From Sphaerisporangium rufum (GTDB lineage Bacteria > Actinomycetota > Actinomycetes > Streptosporangiales > Streptosporangiaceae): a DNA stretch of 64,000 nt. Shown here piece by piece: positions 59,990 to 64,000 of the stretch. The DNA lies in NCBI RefSeq assembly GCF_016863395.1, contig NZ_BOOU01000076.1, positions 1 through 64,000 of the forward strand. Direction: 5' to 3'. The stretch's first letter is position 1; each line of letters starts with the position of its first letter. Position numbers and translations under genes: made by a program. The notes under the pieces were generated by a model that was not told where the DNA came from, searched no databases, and saw only the letters and a program-made list of their open reading frames with translations.

Positions 59990-60559
59990 ATGGTCACCGG
60001 CCCGCCATGGTTCTGGGCCATGTCCATGTCTTCCGACCCCGAGAACGGGCAAGCCCGCCTTGCCGTGCCACCTTCAGGCACTGATCGTTCGCATCGTCGT
60101 TCGCGAGTAGCGGCGCCCGGCCTGCCGGGTTCGGAACCGCTGCTGTGGCGGCGGGTGTTTCCCGGCACGCCGGACCAGGCGGCGGCGGCTCGGCGGTTCG
60201 CCCGCTTCCTGCTGGAGGGCACGCCGTCCACCGACGACGCCGAACTGATCGTCGGCGAACTCGCGGGCAACGCGCTACGACATACCCGAAGCGGGTGTCC
60301 CGGCGGCCACTTCACCATAGAGATCACCCATCTGCCGGCCGGCCAGACGCCGGTCGGGGACAGCCTGCTGATCGCCGTGCACGACCTGGGCGGTCACCAT
60401 GTCCCGCGCTTCGGGGGGCCCGCGTCGCAGGGCGGCTCGTTCGCGGAGAACGGTCGCGGGCTTGCCATCGTGGCCGCGATCGCCAGGCGGGCGGGCGTCC
60501 AAGGAACACCCGCGGGCGGCCACCGCGTCTGGGCGTATCTGGTACGCCATGGGCGGTGA
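59990..60559 (+). CDS. Anti-sigma-type HATPase (RsbW-like)
   Basis: 189-aa single-domain Bergerat-fold ATPase. N-box ELAGNALRHTRS, G1 VHDLGGHHVPRFG, G2 GRGLAIVAAIARRAG; ending HRVWAYLVRHGR. In actinomycetes such proteins act as anti-sigma kinases or as partners of XRE regulators. The ATG at 59990 is taken; ATG at 60020 and 60026 are alternatives that would shorten a poorly conserved N-terminus. Divergent from the XRE/TPR gene, so probably one regulatory pair. Confidence 0.83.
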   Translation: MVTGPPWFWAMSMSSDPENGQARLAVPPSGTDRSHRRSRVAAPGLPGSEPLLWRRVFPGTPDQAAAARRFARFLLEGTPSTDDAELIVGELAGNALRHTRSGCPGGHFTIEITHLPAGQTPVGDSLLIAVHDLGGHHVPRFGGPASQGGSFAENGRGLAIVAAIARRAGVQGTPAGGHRVWAYLVRHGR

Positions 60560-60709
60560 CCCCGGTTGATCGTGGGCGGATCCCATCAGGCGCCTGGTGG
60601 TGCGTAGGGCGGATCGCCGGGGGGCGTTGTCGTCCACGGCCATCGGCCGGTCACCACGGGTGGGCCCCGTTTGCCCCGGGTGCCGACCCCGGCTTACCGC
60701 ATCGGCGGG

Positions 60710-61435
60710 TCACCAGGGCACGATGCCTTCGTCGGCGAGGAAGGCGGCGGTGGGGCGGTCGGCGGTGGTGGCCAGGTGGACGGCGATCGCCGCCCCCTGG
60801 GCCGCGGTCCGGGGCAGGGTGAGACCGAGTTCGGCGGCGAAGTCGGTGTCACACGGCCCGGGCGCGACCGCGGTCACGGTGATGTCCTCGCCCGCCAGCG
60901 CCTTGGCGTACTGGACGGTGAGCATGTTGAGGGCGGCCTTGGCGGTCGGGTAGCCGGCCGTTGCGGGAAGCGCGGCGAAGTAGTGGTCTGGATCGGTCAT
61001 CCAGGCCAGTGACGCCGTACCGCTGGAGACGTTGATGATCCGGGCGTCGGCGGAGCGGCGCAGCAGCGGCAGGAACGCCTCGGTGACCCGGATGACGCCG
61101 TACAGGTTCGTGTCGAACACCGCTTTGATCAGGTTCAGGTCGACGGCGCCGGGGTGCTGGCCGTCCCGGCCGCCGGAGATGCCGGCGTTGTTGACCAGCA
61201 CGTCCAGCCGGCCGTACCAGGCGTCCACCGTGGCGGCCGCGTCCCGCACCGAGGCGTCGTCGGTCACGTCCAGCACCACCGCGCGGGCGCCCAGCCGCGC
61301 CGCCGTCTCCTCGCCGCGCCGCCGGTCGCGGGCCGCCACCACCACGGTCGCGCCCCGGGCCGCCAGGCCCTCGGCGATCGCCGCGCCGATCCCTTTGTTG
61401 GCCCCGGTGACCAGGACGATCTTCTCTGCTGTCAT
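60710..61435 (-). CDS. Short-chain dehydrogenase/reductase
   Basis: 241-aa classical SDR. NADP-binding TGANKGIGAAIAEGLAARG, then VLDVTDDAS, NNAGISGG, catalytic Ser in NVSSGTAS and YPTAK (Tyr and Lys). The basic residue after the first beta strand (AARDRRRG) favours NADPH. The substrate is unknown. Divergent from a LysR regulator with 70 bp between starts; the LysR protein probably controls it. Confidence 0.92.
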   Translation of the reverse strand: MTAEKIVLVTGANKGIGAAIAEGLAARGATVVVAARDRRRGEETAARLGARAVVLDVTDDASVRDAAATVDAWYGRLDVLVNNAGISGGRDGQHPGAVDLNLIKAVFDTNLYGVIRVTEAFLPLLRRSADARIINVSSGTASLAWMTDPDHYFAALPATAGYPTAKAALNMLTVQYAKALAGEDITVTAVAPGPCDTDFAAELGLTLPRTAAQGAAIAVHLATTADRPTAAFLADEGIVPW

Positions 61436-61493
61436 GAGTCGATCCGATCACCGCCGCCCGCCTGGAGTCGATGACCGATCCGAGCCGGGCCGA

Positions 61494-61499
61494 TACCCT
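61494..61499 (+). promoter_or_regulatory. -10 hexamer TACCCT (leaderless) of lysR-type gene
   Basis: TACCCT ends 6 nt before the ATG at 61506. The divergent gap also holds direct repeats GAGTCGAT at 61436-61443 and 61465-61472, each followed by CCGATC, possible LysR sites. Confidence 0.5.
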
Positions 61500-61505
61500 G
61501 ACGGT

Positions 61506-62360
61506 ATGACCGAGGTGGATACGCGGGAGCTGCGGTACTTCATCGCGGTCGCCGAGGAACTGCACTTCGGCCGGGCGGCGGACCGGCTCGGCATCGCGCA
61601 GCCGCCACTCTCCCGGGCGATCCGCCGGCTGGAACACCGGGTCGGCGCGCGACTGTTCGACCGCACCGGCCGCGGCGTCCGCCTCACCGCCGCCGGTGAG
61701 GTGCTGCTGGCCGAAGGGCGGGCCGCTCTCGACGCGGTGTCGGCCGCGGTGCGCCGAGCCCGGCGGGCCGGGCGGCCGCGCCGGAGCCTGACGCTGGTCA
61801 TGAAGCCGGGCGGTGACGCCGGCCTGCTGCCCGCCATCCTCGCCGCGTACGCCGCGCGGCCCGGTGCGGCCGCGGTCGACCTGGTCTTCTCCCAGAGCGA
61901 GCGCGCCGCGATGCTGCGCGACGGCCGCGCGGACGTCGGGCTGCTGCACCACCCGCAGAACGACCTCACCGGCCTGGACACCGAGCCGCTGCGCACCGAG
62001 CGGCGGGTGGCGGCGCTCGCCGAGGGGCATCCGCTCGCCGCCCGCGCCACGCTCTCACTGGCCGACCTGGCGGGTGAGCCGATGGCGCAGTGGCCCGAGG
62101 CCGCCGAGCGGGGGAACGGGCCGCGGGTCGAGGAGGCGGGCCAGATGTGGCAACTGGTCGTGCTCGGCCGGGCGGTCGCGCTGGTCACCGAGTCGGCGGC
62201 CGAGCGGCCGTACCGCGGGGTGGTCTACCGGCCGGTGACCGACGCGGCCCCGGCCACGCTGGTGCTGGCGTGGCCCGCCGAGAGCCGCTCGCGGGACGTC
62301 GCGGAGTTCACCGCCGCCGCCCGCGCCGCCCTCGCCCCGGCCCTCACCGGCCAGACCTGA
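61506..62360 (+). CDS. LysR-family transcriptional regulator
   Basis: 284-aa LysR regulator. The winged HTH is LRYFIAVAEELHFGRAADRLGIAQPPLSRAIRRLE in the N-terminus, here ELHFGRAADRLGIAQPPLSR; LFDRTGRGVRLTAAG follows. The effector domain begins SLTLVMKPGGDAGLLPAIL and contains RADVGLLHHP and ALVTESAAERPY. It should regulate the divergent SDR gene. The mRNA appears leaderless. Confidence 0.92.
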   Translation: MTEVDTRELRYFIAVAEELHFGRAADRLGIAQPPLSRAIRRLEHRVGARLFDRTGRGVRLTAAGEVLLAEGRAALDAVSAAVRRARRAGRPRRSLTLVMKPGGDAGLLPAILAAYAARPGAAAVDLVFSQSERAAMLRDGRADVGLLHHPQNDLTGLDTEPLRTERRVAALAEGHPLAARATLSLADLAGEPMAQWPEAAERGNGPRVEEAGQMWQLVVLGRAVALVTESAAERPYRGVVYRPVTDAAPATLVLAWPAESRSRDVAEFTAAARAALAPALTGQT

Positions 62361-62714
62361 GGCCGGTGCGGCCGGCCCCCCTCCTACGGCGGGTGCGGCG
62401 GCGCCTGACCACTGGTCTCACCGGGATGCGGGCGACATCGGACCGATCTGCGCGGTGTGTCTAACCGGCCGGTGGAGGCGGTGGTGCGCGAGAGGAGTGC
62501 GGCGGGGGGCGGCACGTTTGGCAAGTCCTTACCATGTGCGGTGGCGAGCGCGCGTCTAGTGTGCCCGCAACGGGAAGAGATCCTTCCCGGCGTCCTGGCG
62601 GGCGCCGGCGAGGGCCCGGTACGGAGTTGGACGGCGAGGAACGACGGACCCGGCGCCGGCGGACGCCCGCGACGGCGGCCGGCGGGCCTCGGGCCGGTAA
62701 GGAAAGGGACGCGC
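62361..62714 (+). other. Intergenic leader of NCS2 permease
   Basis: No gene seen. TAGTGT (62557-62562) is a possible -10, leaving a G/C-rich leader of about 145 nt with complementary GC-rich segments (GGCGCCGGCGG, CCGGCGG) that could fold. No known riboswitch consensus was recognised. Confidence 0.35.
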
Positions 62715-64000
62715 ATGGTCTTCGGCTGGAAGTTGCACGGGGACGGGCGCGGCCTGGCCCCCGGTGAGGTGGTCAAGCCGGACGAGCGGCTGAGCTGGCC
62801 GCGCATGGTCGGATTCGGTGCCCAGCACGTCATCGCGATGTTCGGCGCCACGTTCGTATTTCCCCTGGTCATGGGGCTGAACGCCAATCTGGCCATCATG
62901 ATGTCGGGTATCGCGACCATCCTGTTCCTGCTCATCGTGCAGGGCCGGATCCCGAGCTATCTCGGTACCTCGGCGTCGTTCGTCGGCGCGGTGGTGGCCA
63001 TCCGCGCGGCCGGCGGGGACAGCGCCACGGTCACCGGGGCCATCCTGGTGGCGGGTGTGGTGCTGGCGCTGTGCGGCGTGGCCATCCACTACCTGGGCGT
63101 GCGGACCATCAACCGGGTGTTCCCGCCGGTGGTTACCGGCGCGGTGGTCATGCTGATCGGGTTCGGACTCGCCTACGTGGTGGCCGACGTCTACTGGCCG
63201 CAGGACCCGTGGATCGCGCTGATCACCATGGTGGCGACGTTCCTTATCATCGTGGCCTTCCGCGGGTTCGTCGGCCGGATCGGCGTGCTGCTCGGGCTGG
63301 TGGTCGGCTTCGTGCTGTCCTGGCTGGCCGACCGGCTGTTCGGCGACATCACCTCCTTCAACGCCACGCTCGGCAAGGTGGACACCCACCCGCGGGTCAG
63401 CTTCCAGGCGGTCGCCGACGCGCCGTGGTTCGGCCTGCCCGAGATGCACGCGCCCGCCTTCGCGGTGTCGGCGATCGTGCTGGTCTTGCCCGCGGTGATC
63501 GCGCTGATCGCGGAGAACGTCGGGCACGTCAAGGCGGTCGGCGAGATGACCGGCACCGACGTCGATCCGTACATGGGCCGGGCGATCATGGCGGACGGCG
63601 TGGGCACCGCGCTGGCCAGCGCGGTCGGCGGCTCGCCCACCACCACCTACGCCGAGAACATCGGCGTGATGGCGGCCACCCGGGTCTACTCGACGGCCGC
63701 CTACTACATCGCCGCGGTGGTGGCCATCCTGTTCGGCCTGTGCCCGAAGTTCGGCGCGCTGATCGCCGCCACCCCCGGCGGGGTGCTCGGCGGCATCACG
63801 GTGATCCTCTACGGGATGATCGGGCTGCTCGGCGCGAAGATCTGGATCGAGAACCGGGTGGACTTCGCCGATCCGGTCAACATGGTGCCCACCGGGGCGG
63901 GCATCATTTTGGCCATCGGCCCGGTGTCCCACCAGATCACCAAGGATTTCTCCCTGGCCGGCATCGCGCTCGGTACCATCGTGGTCCTCGGCGGGTACCA
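62715..64000 (+). CDS. NCS2 uracil/xanthine permease (partial)
   Basis: 428 residues of a nucleobase:cation symporter-2 protein are visible before the right edge. Signature residues: GAQHVIAMFGATFVFP in TM1, LGTSASFVGAVVAI in TM3, AENVGHVKAVGEMTG with the substrate Glu in TM8, and GGSPTTTYAENIGVMAATRV in TM10. Hydrophobic segments are regular (UraA-like, 14 TM expected). The pattern favours uracil/xanthine transport. GGAAAGGGA precedes the ATG. With the nearby AllHFG/PucR locus it may belong to purine salvage, but it has its own promoter region. Confidence 0.92.
   Translation, partial: MVFGWKLHGDGRGLAPGEVVKPDERLSWPRMVGFGAQHVIAMFGATFVFPLVMGLNANLAIMMSGIATILFLLIVQGRIPSYLGTSASFVGAVVAIRAAGGDSATVTGAILVAGVVLALCGVAIHYLGVRTINRVFPPVVTGAVVMLIGFGLAYVVADVYWPQDPWIALITMVATFLIIVAFRGFVGRIGVLLGLVVGFVLSWLADRLFGDITSFNATLGKVDTHPRVSFQAVADAPWFGLPEMHAPAFAVSAIVLVLPAVIALIAENVGHVKAVGEMTGTDVDPYMGRAIMADGVGTALASAVGGSPTTTYAENIGVMAATRVYSTAAYYIAAVVAILFGLCPKFGALIAATPGGVLGGITVILYGMIGLLGAKIWIENRVDFADPVNMVPTGAGIILAIGPVSHQITKDFSLAGIALGTIVVLGGY

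Noticed and set aside
62569-62714. Riboswitch before the NCS2 permease
   Set aside because: GC-rich complementary segments exist, but no purine, PreQ1 or PyrR-type consensus is seen.

Overview
The window is very GC-rich, densely coding DNA from a mycelial-type actinomycete. The signs are strong G/C third-position bias, GTG/TTG starts, a WhiB-family gene, two mycothiol-dependent-isomerase-fold proteins, an IdeR/DmdR-type iron box, and many TANNNT hexamers placed 6-8 nt before a start codon (leaderless mRNAs). The XRE regulator beside an anti-sigma-type ATPase suggests Streptosporangiales/Thermomonosporaceae or Streptomyces relatives. I cannot name the genus. No rRNA, tRNA, CRISPR array, IS element or replication origin was seen.

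Layout. 1-6.3 kb: sugar locus with an ABC importer (two permeases, lipoprotein, PfkB kinase) divergent from a DeoR regulator and a GH4 6-phospho-glycosidase. 6.4-10.4 kb: Rpn-like nuclease, LysE exporter, phosphodiesterase, CGNR regulator, HTH plus Clp-N pair under twin operators. 10.4-15.6 kb: ATP-dependent DNA ligase, RibD-like reductase, glgX, OsmC. 16-21.6 kb: second sugar locus with a duplicated secreted esterase and a complete ABC importer. 21.7-28.7 kb: aidB-like, ECF sigma factor with an unusual partner, DUF1707 protein, GPP34, SPFH plus ribbon-helix-helix pair, GNAT. 28.9-32.0 kb: two-gene module (HEPN-like protein plus 908-aa dual P-loop ATPase of KGGVGR type), the best candidate for an undescribed, possibly defensive, system. 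32.0-35.7 kb: assimilatory sulfate reduction (sirohydrochlorin chelatase, cysH, zinc ribbon, sulfite reductase) behind a cysteine leader peptide. 36-40.7 kb: MDMPI-like protein, YihY membrane protein, ZTP riboswitch and glyA, short ORF and rsgA. 40.9-47.8 kb: whiB, iron-box-controlled ferredoxin-like gene, glpD, alkyl-DHAP-synthase-like flavoenzyme, metallophosphoesterase. 47.9-50.6 kb: PknB-like kinase. 50.7-56.3 kb: AllH/FdrA/AllG (oxamate carbamoyltransferase-type) operon divergent from PucR. 56.3-56.9 kb: Phd-like antitoxin with a truncated toxin. 57-64 kb: bioB, XRE regulator/ATPase pair, SDR/LysR pair, and an NCS2 nucleobase permease running off the right edge.

Much of the window consists of small autonomous modules carrying their own regulators. 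The best-supported regulatory elements are the cysteine leader peptide before sulfite reductase, the ZTP riboswitch before glyA, the iron box, and the operator palindromes before the HTH/Clp-N, SPFH/RHH and Phd genes.
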